NCBI RefSeq assembly: GCF_004337985.1
Contig: NW_021940918.1
Location: 3,949,429-4,013,428 of the forward strand
From: Pyricularia pennisetigena
Taxonomy: Eukaryota > Ascomycota > Sordariomycetes > Magnaporthales > Pyriculariaceae
Length of the DNA stretch: 64,000 bases
Direction of reading: 5' to 3'
Shown: in pieces, positions 21,098-31,395 of the stretch
How positions within the stretch are numbered: the stretch's first letter is position 1
Layout: every line of letters begins with the position of its first letter
Translations under genes and position numbers: made by a program
The notes under the pieces: model-generated
Seen by the model: only the letters and a program-made list of their open reading frames with translations
Database searches by the model: none
Told to the model about the DNA's origin: nothing

Positions 21098-22750
21098 GCC
21101 GGCTGCGGTCGAAACGGGCAAGCACTCGGGGCACAAGAGATGGGATGGGCCCTTGAATTATTTGAAGGTAGATCAAGGTAAGGTGAAAACTAACAAAATA
21201 AATGTATACAATCTTGCCAAGATGTTCTTAGTGCAATTGAACTGGCGGTCAATCTCGACTCAGAAACTTGACTTCCCAAGTTGCCACGTTCACCATCTCA
21301 ACTTGAAGAATTAGCACCGATGAATAAACTGTCCCCTTTTCATTCCCCTTTGTCATTCGGCTCGTTCTTATCTGATGCCTCCGCTCTTCTTTTCTCTTAC
21401 CTCCACGACAAAAATCCCAGTGACCTTTTTGATATTTCAATCAACTGATACTTGTTCCTTGATATACTCACGCCTGAGACCGCCACGGCATGACTCCTTG
21501 TTCACCTCCCACTCCTCCACTACCACAAACAGCGTCCTACTACGAGCTGCTGTGGTATACCAATATTAGGAAATGCATCCGCTTTGTGTATTAAAAAAAA
21601 AAAAAAAGCCTGCCATGTTTTCTCATCTCCTTGGTTGATGTGTACTCCTTAAAAGGTAACATTACGAGTTAAAGTGATGCGTGCTCTGCTGCTCTGCATT
21701 AACCTGTCCCTGATTCAACCGTTAATGCCGAAATCTGCTGAGGCATGATAACGTTTTCACGACGGCATAACCGAAACCATCCCAGTCACGGCTGGCAGCT
21801 CAATGACTCGTCACTTTTTTCAGAGTGGTAAAGCATAGGATGAGTCCCATTCATAATTCGCGATGCTATCTGCAGAAAGCATGCTTGTGTCTTAAATCAA
21901 ACACAATGCGAACGGTTCAAGCCAAGGTAAAAACTATCATCCCAAATAGGTCCATTTTACAGTGCGTTTGATTTTAGTAGGACTAAACGCAATTACAACT
22001 GCGAAATTAAGGGTTACCGCCCAATGGTATTATTTGCTGTTGCAAGAGCCGTACTTGTCACGTGCACCCTTGGTCGTTTCCTACCCCTGTATAGATTACA
22101 CATGTGGCTTTGGAGTCATGATATATTTTGTACTGCAAAATAAACGCACTGTAAAAGAGATCTACTTGCGGTAAAATAATCACACCCTTTTATCATTGTC
22201 CCCTACCGCTTTACCTTGCCTCTGGTTTGCTTCTCAACTGTTAGCGCTTCGACAGCTTAGCCTTGACCTCGCTGCCCAAGGCATGGCCATGCTTTCTAAT
22301 CTGCCTGATTCAAAATTGATAAAAGTACAGCAGGATAACCAATCGCCTTTCGTCAGCATTAGTATTATGCTCGTCGAAAGCCACGTCCGGTCTTCGAGTG
22401 GCAATACATGCAAAAAGACGTGCATACTATGTGTGAGTCTTGGCCACCATGAAAAAACGTTCAACCCACAAGTGAGCAATTCGTCGAGATATTCATAAAA
22501 GAAAACAAGGTTTGAAATAGTTGCAAAGCTATCTCCAGGTGGCCATTAGAGGGTCCCCCTCCAAAGTTATCTTGTACGTTCACGTCGTTAATAACTAAAT
22601 ACAGAAATGAGACCACAAAGCCAAGTCACCAGCTGCGGCCTCTTCAGCAGGATCTCAAGGCGTGGGAAAAGAGTGACGAGAAAAAAAAAACCCCCCATCA
22701 AATTGTACCAGACCGATTAGTCTCCAGCACTAGACTCAATCGTACCAGGC
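21098..22750. other. Intergenic, no supported gene
   Basis: Downstream flank of the hypothetical gene and convergent 3' flank of the crystallin-like gene. A 15-base poly-A lies at 21593-21607. Open frames here (e.g. 22196-22498 plus) look random. Confidence 0.5.
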
Positions 22751-23304
22751 TCACAGGCGGTAACAAGCAAAGGTGGCGGCGCGGTCGTTCCAGTTGTAGT
22801 CGCCCAGGTTGGGATGGGGGTTGTCGATCCTGATGGGGCCACCGCGGTTGCCGTTGCAGTTGTTTCCGCTGGTTTTTGCGAATCGACGTGATTAGTTTGT
22901 AACTCTCTAGGTACAGTTGTATACCGGCAGGGCTGAGGTGAGAGAACGAAATCAATGCAGTTATAACTTACTCCCAGATAAAGCATTGGAACCCCGGAGT
23001 GAGGACTTTGATCGAGGAAACGCGCCTGGTCAGGCCGCCGAGGCCGGCTGTACAGTTGAAAATATTTAGTATATAGAGCAGAGGAAATCGACGCGGGCGT
23101 GGGATCGGGGAAAAGCTAACAGCAACTGTTCTCCTCGGGAACAAAAGTGGTGCAGGAGCCAAAGTTGTTGTTATCGCATGCCTGGAAGCCGACCTGCTCA
23201 CGGCGGACCAGAGCAGCTCCCGCCTCGGTGGAATCGACGGGGGCGGCGGCGGCGGTGCCAATGAAAACGCTGGCCACAAGGCCGAAGACTGAGAGGGCAA
23301 GCAT
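22751..23304 (-). CDS. Six-cysteine small secreted protein, crystallin-like
   Basis: Three exons: 23304-23121, 23047-22972 and 22868-22751, giving 125 residues. Intron 1 has an unusual GTTAGC donor but a TACTAAAT branch point and TACAG acceptor; intron 2 has GTAAGT, CTAAT and CCAG. Joins are in phases 1 and 2 and the total length is divisible by three. Residues 1-20 are a signal peptide, then a short pro-segment ending in VRRE (possible dibasic cleavage). Six cysteines (43, 51, 61, 83, 91, 122) and the IRIDNPHPNLGDYNWNDRA block with a terminal ACYRL recall small secreted fungal proteins with beta/gamma-crystallin-like Greek-key repeats. That family assignment is tentative; the gene model itself is well supported. 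Confidence 0.78.
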
Positions 23305-23414
23305 GTTGTCGATGGGATGGCGAAGGGCGTCTAGATCAGGGGTGGACTGGACAGTTGGCTGATGCTGGATGATTTGGAACAAAGAAGGACGAACTTGATA
23401 GACGTCTGCTTCGG

Positions 23415-23422
23415 TTTATATA
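23415..23422 (-). promoter_or_regulatory. Candidate TATA box of crystallin-like gene
   Basis: TATATAAA on the minus strand about 110 bases upstream of the start codon at 23304, a usual distance for fungal promoters. Confidence 0.45.
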
Positions 23423-25239
23423 CTTTTTTCGGACGCTACATTTGCCAAGAGAATATCACTTTGAACAACATCACACTTTGGGTTAAGCAGGCACAATATT
23501 TCCACNNNNNAGGCGGCCTCGAATGCAGCCGCCATTGGGAAGTATACGGTGGCGAGAAGGCTGAACAGGAATCAAGTGATGCCAAGTAATTGTGCCAACA
23601 TACTACTGAATCGCGCTTGATGAATGGTATTCGATTTTTTTTCCTTGTTAGCATCTCTAAATCTTCGCCCTCAGTAATGTGTCAGCACCATGTGCATGAT
23701 TTGGTGCCTTGCTGCTGGCGCTTGATTGCGGCTGAGAATCAAACCTTCGCCGCTCGGATGCATAGTAGGTCGGTCTATAGAACCATCTGGTCCACTTCGC
23801 TTCCATGTAAGTCACCTCGCCAAGGGCACCTACCAATCAAGGTAATATACCTAAACAATTGTTGGGGAGGCCCCGTGGGTCTGGAAAATAACCATAACAG
23901 GATGGATGCTTGGATAGCTCAAGACTTTTAATCCCTGCCATTCTCCAATGGGGAGCCGGCCCCCCCGCGCGTCTAGTTTTCAGGGTCCAAGAAGGCAATC
24001 AGCCCCCGGAAAAGACCTGAGTAAGCGTCACGCACCTGGGGAAGCGAGATCTTGCCGCGCTGTTTATTAAACTTGATCCGCCTTTCCCCGGCCAATCATG
24101 AACCCTGTCTCGTAACTGCAATGCATTTGTGGCAGCCTAGAATGCTCCACCTCCAATGGGAGCTTCCTTTGGTCTTGAAACCACTGCATTGAAAGTGATA
24201 ACGAGGCTCAGAGGTGTCACAAATGACTGAATTTTGGACTCCAATCGTTGGTTCGGGAAAAGGCCCCCCGAGTCTCGGGTCCAAGCCAACTCGGTGACGA
24301 AGCTGAGAAATTTATATGTTTCTTTGCCATCACCCGATGTTTTGGGTTGAAATGTCAACATTTTCCACATCTTTGTCCATTCATGGCTGGAATCCCAGTC
24401 CTCGCCCCCACTTGATTCTGGAGCACAAATCCATATAGTACATCTACAAGCTTCTTAACTCACGAGAATTGATTTCACGATGGCTCAACTCGAGCTCATA
24501 TATGAATATGTATCATTTTAGCAAATTATGGGTCGGGACAGGCTGTCATCGGGAATCGGTAGCTATGCGCCTGAACAATAATCGCTTGTGTGAACTGTGG
24601 ACGGCGGTGTGGGATTCAACAAAAGGAATAGGTCGTATGGCCGCAAAACTCGGCAAAGTCACCATCAAACGAAATCAGCTACCGTGCCGTGTATTTTGCA
24701 AGGCTAACAACTAACAACAGGAAATGCATAACCGCGATTTACAACAAGAGTCTAAAGCTACAGTAGACTGGAGTCTAGAATAGTTCAGCTGGCGCTGATC
24801 GTCGGTTGAGGCAGCTGCTGCGTTGGCGCCAAGCCAAACTCCACAGTGGGTTTATCCACCCCCACCGCCGCCTATATTCGCTAATTCGGGCGGGTACGAA
24901 TACGTACTCACGGGGCGCCGGGTACCGCTTAAGGAACTACACAAGGGGGCCCTCGCCACCGCCGGCTTTTGATTCGCGCTGCAACGTCTACTATGTAGAT
25001 TTGCCCTCTAACAAAGGGTCCACTGGTAAGCCTAAAAAAAATATTGTTTCCCTTTCAGCTACAATCTTGCCATAAGGCTGGTTTAACCCATTTGGTTTTT
25101 CTTGGCGTCGGTTCCCCGCTTGTTTCCCGGCAGATCCGGTGCAGGAAGTTTTTTTGCTGAGCGGTAAGGGCTCCGTTGCATTCAAAGACCTTGTATACGC
25201 GTATGGATTAGGTGTTGAGACAAAAAAAAAAAAAAAAAA
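23423..25239. other. Intergenic with short N gap
   Basis: Includes a five-base N gap at 23506-23510. No supported gene; a minus-strand frame at 24137-24370 has no domain. Ends in at least 18 A directly at the next, large gap. Confidence 0.5.
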
Positions 25240-26078
25240 NNNNNNNNNNNNNNNNNNNNNNNNNNNNNNNNNNNNNNNNNNNNNNNNNNNNNNNNNNNNN
25301 NNNNNNNNNNNNNNNNNNNNNNNNNNNNNNNNNNNNNNNNNNNNNNNNNNNNNNNNNNNNNNNNNNNNNNNNNNNNNNNNNNNNNNNNNNNNNNNNNNNN
25401 NNNNNNNNNNNNNNNNNNNNNNNNNNNNNNNNNNNNNNNNNNNNNNNNNNNNNNNNNNNNNNNNNNNNNNNNNNNNNNNNNNNNNNNNNNNNNNNNNNNN
25501 NNNNNNNNNNNNNNNNNNNNNNNNNNNNNNNNNNNNNNNNNNNNNNNNNNNNNNNNNNNNNNNNNNNNNNNNNNNNNNNNNNNNNNNNNNNNNNNNNNNN
25601 NNNNNNNNNNNNNNNNNNNNNNNNNNNNNNNNNNNNNNNNNNNNNNNNNNNNNNNNNNNNNNNNNNNNNNNNNNNNNNNNNNNNNNNNNNNNNNNNNNNN
25701 NNNNNNNNNNNNNNNNNNNNNNNNNNNNNNNNNNNNNNNNNNNNNNNNNNNNNNNNNNNNNNNNNNNNNNNNNNNNNNNNNNNNNNNNNNNNNNNNNNNN
25801 NNNNNNNNNNNNNNNNNNNNNNNNNNNNNNNNNNNNNNNNNNNNNNNNNNNNNNNNNNNNNNNNNNNNNNNNNNNNNNNNNNNNNNNNNNNNNNNNNNNN
25901 NNNNNNNNNNNNNNNNNNNNNNNNNNNNNNNNNNNNNNNNNNNNNNNNNNNNNNNNNNNNNNNNNNNNNNNNNNNNNNNNNNNNNNNNNNNNNNNNNNNN
26001 NNNNNNNNNNNNNNNNNNNNNNNNNNNNNNNNNNNNNNNNNNNNNNNNNNNNNNNNNNNNNNNNNNNNNNNNNNNNNN
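25240..26078. other. Assembly gap, 839 N
   Basis: Unknown sequence. Its left edge is a poly-A run (25222-25239) and its right edge lies inside an intron of the P450 gene, so the 3' end of that gene is hidden here. Confidence 0.99.
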
Positions 26079-26089
26079 CCCAAACTTAC

Positions 26090-27478
26090 CATTGAAAATA
26101 GGCCTCAACCTTTGACTTTCTTTGAGGCAGCTATCCATCAAGTTCAGTTTCTGAAATGCCATCTTTGTCAGGCCATGGGTGCCGAGAACTTCAATGACCT
26201 CCTGCCGCAAAGGAGCGACGAATTCCGGATATCTGGCAAGATCGATCAAGGCTTGCGTCAAAAGGTCCGTAGTGGTGTGGATGGCGACGAGGGAGAGAGC
26301 GATCTGCGCCGAGGCCGCGTCCATCTTCTTCCCCTTGGTCTCCTTGTCGAACCATTCTATAGCATCATCGTATGGGTTTTTCTCGCCGCGGGCTTCAGCC
26401 TGCCTGATGACAGCGTTGCGTTTGTCCAAGTGCGGCTGCAACACATCTTGACAGCGCTTAAGGTCCGACTTGACTGTTTTATAAGTCGGATGAAAGAAAT
26501 GGAGGATGCGCCGCAGGCTCCTTGGCCACGAACTAATCGTGTTCGAGTATTGAAAAATTGTGTTGACGTATGCGGACGAGGCTTTGATCCATTCTTGATC
26601 GGCGCAGAGGTCTTCGCCCATAAAGATACGGCTCGATATCCGGGACACAACGTGCATCACGTCGGCAGGTGTTACCAAAGTCCAGCCTTTGCATCCGCGT
26701 AAAATTCTTAGCATTGCTGTCCTGCCCAATAAATGGTGTAGCGGTCGTTTAATTACCCTTGTAGTCTTCCTTAAAAACATTCTTCAAAGCCTGGGTGGTT
26801 TCGAGTGATAGCGGCTCCGTCAATGACACTAATGGTTTTTTGGAAGCCAATGTTAGCCATCAGGTCATGTCCTGTCCAAAAGAACGGTTGCAAACGCCAG
26901 ATGTTGGTTGGTCTGTGTCTTACAAAGCGTTTTGGTCAAATGTCTGCTGATAATTTGGGGCATCTCCATGGGTACCAGCATTGGCTCAAAGCCCGGAAGA
27001 TATGTGTGGCTGTTCTAAACCAGACAGTCAGCACCGTCGTGAGGGAAGCAGTTTCAAATGCGTCAACTATAACAAACGAATGGCGTGGGATATAAAATTG
27101 ACTTGCCTCTTGTGCTGCAGTCATAAAATCGAGGGTCCGATCGCTTTTCAACTCGTTCACGTATTTTCTCGGAAGCATCAAAACGGGGCCGTTTTCTGTG
27201 TTCAATTTATAAGGCTTGTCCTTGAATCTTTCGGAACCTTCCTTCAACAGTTCTCGGGGTCGAGCCAGGAATTCGGCGCGCTGTTTCGATGCGGTCAATT
27301 CGGTAGGCCCTTTCGGGTTTAGCCAGGGCACATCCGGGTACTTGTCTCTCGAGCTGAAGGCAAAGAATGCCAGGAGCAAGGCAGTGACGATGTACGAAGC
27401 ATACAATGTCGAAGTCCCCGTGCTGAGCCCCTGAAGCACCCCGGCTTGGGAAATGTTGGCAACGGGTTCGGATGCCAT
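26090..27478 (-). CDS. Cytochrome P450 (CYP68-like), 3' end in gap
   Basis: Four exons are visible: 27478-27107, 27014-26924, 26828-26757 and 26686-26090, all phases consistent, coding 377 residues so far. Intron 1 uses a GC-AG boundary (GAG/GCAAGT); the others use GTAAGA, GTAATT and GTAAGT. An N-terminal membrane anchor lies at about 27-40. The YLPGFEPM block, the I-helix (AIHTTTD) and the K-helix ExxR (KESQRLRP) are present. The exon with the heme-binding FxxGxxxCxG is not seen and should lie in the N gap that starts 12 bases beyond the exon-4 donor. The N-terminal half resembles P450s of the ent-kaurene-oxidase/CYP68 type used in fungal secondary metabolism. No other biosynthetic genes flank it here, so the substrate is unknown. 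Confidence 0.88.
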
Positions 27479-27620
27479 TGTACAAGATGGGATGAAGCTG
27501 AAGTTGTGGTAGAAATTTAGTTGCGCGACTGAAGTTTTTGTTCGTTTCTTTTCTTTTTTTTTTTCCTGGGAGTGAAAATATTGCGATGAAAACGGCTCTT
27601 GGAGACAAGCGCTAAACAGC

Positions 27621-27627
27621 TTTATAG
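27621..27627 (-). promoter_or_regulatory. Candidate TATA box of P450
   Basis: CTATAAA on the minus strand about 145 bases upstream of the P450 start codon. Confidence 0.4.
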
Positions 27628-28122
27628 GTTCGATGATGAAAAAGAAAAGCCTCATACCATGGCACTTGATGCTTGGGCTTGTTTCGTTTTCTCCATAAAA
27701 GTTTCGGACTATAATCAATGCCGTCGGACTTGACCAAATAGTCCGATGGATATCCAGCCTATGGGTGCCATTCTAGAAAGCGACTGAAGTGGGACGAGTC
27801 AAATACGAGGCAGTGGATTGGTCCGCCGTCAGCCAAGCCTTGACTTCGATGCCAAGATCAAATGTCAGAAAGTCCTACCTAGCAAGATGCCCATACGCCT
27901 GATCAGAATTCCGTTAGCCTAAAATGTGGTTCTGCAAAACCTTGGCCCAGAACGGACATTTCGCATGAGTCGTCGACACTCTCATCTCGGCCACGGACTT
28001 TTGAATACTGGGCCACGGGGTCACAGTTTGTCCGATACTCTTTAGCCGGGCTTTGATAGATTGGCATGCCGCATATCAAGGATCCCACCAATACAAAAAA
28101 ATGCAGAAAGCGCGCGTCTGAA

Positions 28123-28128
<6 letters not shown>

Positions 28129-28180
<52 letters not shown>
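28129..28180. repeat. Poly-T homopolymer, 52 bases
   Basis: Uninterrupted T run on the plus strand, with no similarity around it to other long runs. Confidence 0.95.
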
Positions 28181-28184
<4 letters not shown>

Positions 28185-28611
28185 GCTTCACCCCTTTTGC
28201 TGACTTTGAAATCTAGCACCATGTCCTCCCGCGATGCCCTGACGGTTATGAGTCACGAACCAACGCAGCTCAATTTGGTGGGTGGTGACGTCTTCCTCGG
28301 GATCGCTGCGATCCATGTTCTTTCTGCCCACGACAAAGGCCTGCTTTGTAAGCTCGAGGAAACTAGCGGTCCTGATGATGGATGATTGGGGTTATGGGAA
28401 CCTCATTGTTTGGTTCAACCCTTCAAGACTTGGTGCGCGCTTCGAGGCACCTAGCTGCAAACCCACGGTACTTTTAGATGGGCGAAGATGGGCTTCGGCA
28501 ATCCACGCTTCGACTATTGTGCGCCGAATGAGGCAACGGAATCATCTTGTTCCAGCTACAGCAGAGTCTTGACAGTCGCGTGGCGCCCTCCCGAACCTTT
28601 GAGACATGGTA

Positions 28612-28840
28612 GAACTGGCAGCGGATTTAGGGCCTGCCAAAACCCGAAAACAGGTTTAGCCCAGCCCGGCCCACCAGCCCATGGGCTCTTGGCGGGCTGT
28701 TAATGGGGGCCCGCGGGTTGCTAACAAAACCCGCGTTCAGTCTTGGGCCGGGCCGGGCACCCCCACAAATAAGTTAACCCAACCACGGGTCGCCCGCCCC
28801 ACCATTTTGGGCTGAGACGGGCCCCTATTGGGGTTGGGGG
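28612..28840. repeat. GC-rich block of CCCG/GGGC palindromic words
   Basis: A dense cluster of short inverted words such as GGGCCCGCGGGTT, AAACCCGC, GGGCCGGGCCGGGC and GCCCGGCCC, with fragments facing both directions. It differs sharply from flanking composition and could be a degraded non-autonomous element or a structured repeat. No terminal repeats or target-site duplication could be assigned by eye. Confidence 0.5.
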
Positions 28841-29044
28841 TTTGGAATGTCTAAAGCGGACTGATCTTTTACTTTTCAATGAAGCCTCACAAAGATGAAT
28901 CGGGCGGGGAAAACAGCACTTAGCCTCGGAGTGGACGACGAATATCTCAAGAGTGGATTGGCTATCATTTTACTTGGAAACATTTTGCACGAAGGAGACT
29001 ATTTCCTTAGTGGTCACAGCAGCATCTCTTTGCTTTATCCAACC

Positions 29045-29446
29045 TCAATCCGGACTTGGAGTGACTCGACGAATACCTGTTTCCCGCCAGGAGAATACAA
29101 AATACTCAGAGGGCCCCGCAAACTCATACACTTGCGTACCGATGCGAGTACCCAGCGACGTATCGCAGCTCCTCACGTCAGACTGACATTGCAGGTCCAT
29201 CATTTGATGAAATTTTTTCGCGCTCTTATATTATTGGAGAAGGGCCCTCACTGCGAGGACCGCATCCAGCATAGTAACTACTCACACTCAGACTAGGATT
29301 TGGAGCGTAATTGGTACAAACGGTATCGGTTACTCGTTGGCCGGCGAATTTTGCAGCATCGTATCTGGTGATACCGTGGGTGCCACCCCTAAATCGTAGA
29401 TCTATCCGTGATGCGGGGCATGCCGCGATCAAGCGCCAAAGTCTAG
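29045..29446 (-). CDS. Candidate spliced gene, partial
   Basis: Two minus-strand exons join in phase 0: one ending at 29286 (donor GTGAGT) and one at 29182-29045 (acceptor TGTCAG, stop TGA). The joined product has a protein-like sequence with cysteines (for example VTDTVCTNYAPNPSLS, then SDVRSCDTSLGTRIG and EYFVFSWRETG). The 5' part is unresolved: the frame needs an upstream exon joined near 29443-29446, and a frame with an ATG at 29762 is a possible source. No family is recognised. It may be a small secreted protein or a remnant. Confidence 0.38.
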
Positions 29447-29762
29447 CTGAACCCGATCCGCAAGGCGCTTTTATATCGTTGTTTGGGGACACACTCACAG
29501 TTTTTCGTGGCTGCCAGGCCGAATTCTGAGTGGAGACTCAGTTTACCCCATGCAGGGTGCGCGTGGAAACTAATCAGGGTTAGCCAAGACTTGATGTGTA
29601 GACAAGGCCTTTTAAGGCCGAAGAAGTCCTTTTGCCGCCAACTCGGATGAGAACCCCTTGATAGTGTGGGGCGGCTTTTGCCGCAGTACCTGTCAAACAA
29701 GAAAACGCACCGATCCCAAAATCACACCAAAACCCGCGGTTTTCAACAACAAATAATTTCAT

Positions 29763-30842
29763 CGATTCAAAATATTTCCATGGAGAAAAACCATCAATAC
29801 ATAGTCAAAGCCGATCTTTTTGCTACATATTAGTATGAGCAAATCTTCCTGTTGATTAGAACTGTTAGTACAAATATAAACGAACAAAAGTTGAAAAAAA
29901 TACCGTTACAGTGGGTTATAGGGGATGGATGTATAGTGGATTAGTCTCAGGGCTCATCCCTGAAGCCCAGAGATCCCACATTGATCCACGTTGTGGCTCA
30001 ATTGCGGCTTTGCAATGTACCTGCGGGTCCATCCAAAGAACGTTTAGAACGGGCGCGATCTTTTCGTCCAATGTAATTAATTGGTCGAAAAACCATGTGG
30101 CTGAAAGGTATATGGAGCGCTCGGTCCCCGCTGCGAAGCAGGGGGATCTAGTCTGAGCACTGAGACTAATAGTGGATGCAATTTTTTCTTGAATTTTGAC
30201 ATTTTTATTTCAAAAGTACACCGACTATCTGATTTGAGAACAATTAAATTAAAATCTTAATACGCATTTGTTTTGTTAAATATATATTTGACTTTCAATA
30301 TGCGAGTTTGTGATTTCTATATCGGTAAAGTGACGGCTTTGTGATTTTTGCATCATTTTTGAACAGGTGCTGTATAGGCTTGCGGGCGAGGTTTTTCATG
30401 CCTTTTGAACAACGCAAGGCAGCCGAAAAATGCTGATAATGAACGGTTATCAAGACATTCGACAGCTGTCAGGCTGGCTTTTGCTGCAGGTTGTATCTAT
30501 AAATAGTGATTAGTATCTACTCGCCGATCCGGCGATCCCATCGCGTGAGGAACAATGCCATGAGCCAATCGTTTTATTTTTGACATCGGGTTAATCAAGT
30601 CATGTATGCACAGAAACTTTTAAAAACCGCCATTAAGCGTGCGGATCGCGCTCTTTTGTATTGCTCTTGATCGCTGCCTATCAAAAGGATAAATAGCTGG
30701 TGAAATCCGAGAGACTTTTCGTTCTTTTCCTCAATCGCAATTTGCCTTTTGGTTTCTCTTTCTCTCTCTTTCTTTTTGGGTCTAGGATTGTCGCACAAGT
30801 TTCGATCAGCATAGAAAGAGAATATTCTAGAAGAGCCGGAAG
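29763..30842. other. Intergenic, AT-rich
   Basis: No gene found. The final 100 bases before the next gene form a CT-rich leader typical of fungal secreted-protein genes. Confidence 0.5.
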
Positions 30843-31121
30843 ATGCGTTTCGAATCGATCATCGCCATCCTTTTCGCCTGCGGCGTCAGCGCCGGCATGG
30901 ACCATCACCCCGAGCCCCGAGTTGCGAGACGCGCCCACTCGCCTCTCGACGTGGAAGCCTGCATCGCTACTGGTTTAGCGTCTGCCAGGGAAGCCGGGAT
31001 CCCGCAAAACACTGACGAGTGGAATGCAGTGAAGGCATTTTGTTCCGCAATTTGCCACGGCCAGCTTCGAATCCCAACACCTGAGGAAATTGAAACCTGG
31101 CGCAGACGCCCCCGCGGCTGA
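30843..31121 (+). CDS. Small secreted protein with CxxxC
   Basis: Single exon, 92 residues, ATG at 30843 after a pyrimidine-rich leader. Residues 1-17 are a signal peptide (MRFESIIAILFACGVSA). A pro-segment with an RR pair at 29-30 could be cut by a Kex2-type protease. The mature part has three cysteines, C40, C67 and C71, the last two as CxxxC, in helix-favouring sequence, and an Arg-rich end (TWRRRPRG). No family is recognised. It shares the CxxxC spacing with the secreted protein at 7487-7831, but no other similarity was seen. Confidence 0.62.
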   Translation: MRFESIIAILFACGVSAGMDHHPEPRVARRAHSPLDVEACIATGLASAREAGIPQNTDEWNAVKAFCSAICHGQLRIPTPEEIETWRRRPRG

Positions 31122-31357
31122 AAACACTGAGGCTGTTTGAATGAGCAGTCGTAGGAACGGTCGCACAGCCGCGGCCGAATAGGGGTCCTATCTGCACTGA
31201 GTCGTGGTATTCAACGGCCATCCCCGGGGCCCCTGCTGCTTCTGTGGGGACTACGAGGATGGGGTCGAGATGCCGAACCAGGATTGAATTGATTGCATGG
31301 CCCTGTATCTTTTGGTGTGAGGGGTAAAAAAAGTTTTTTTTTCCAGTTGTTTTCGTT

Positions 31358-31395
<38 letters not shown>

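Larger units (their letters stand above)
27628..29044. other. Intergenic with poly-T and GC-rich block
   Basis: No gene supported. A 52-base T run (28129-28180) is the longest homopolymer in the window. Short frames just right of it, on both strands, have a protein-like look (e.g. minus 28317-28190) but are too short to call. Confidence 0.45.

Noticed and set aside
25182..26780. 532-codon minus-strand frame through the gap
   Set aside because: Most of it is unknown bases; only the part right of the gap is the P450 exon.
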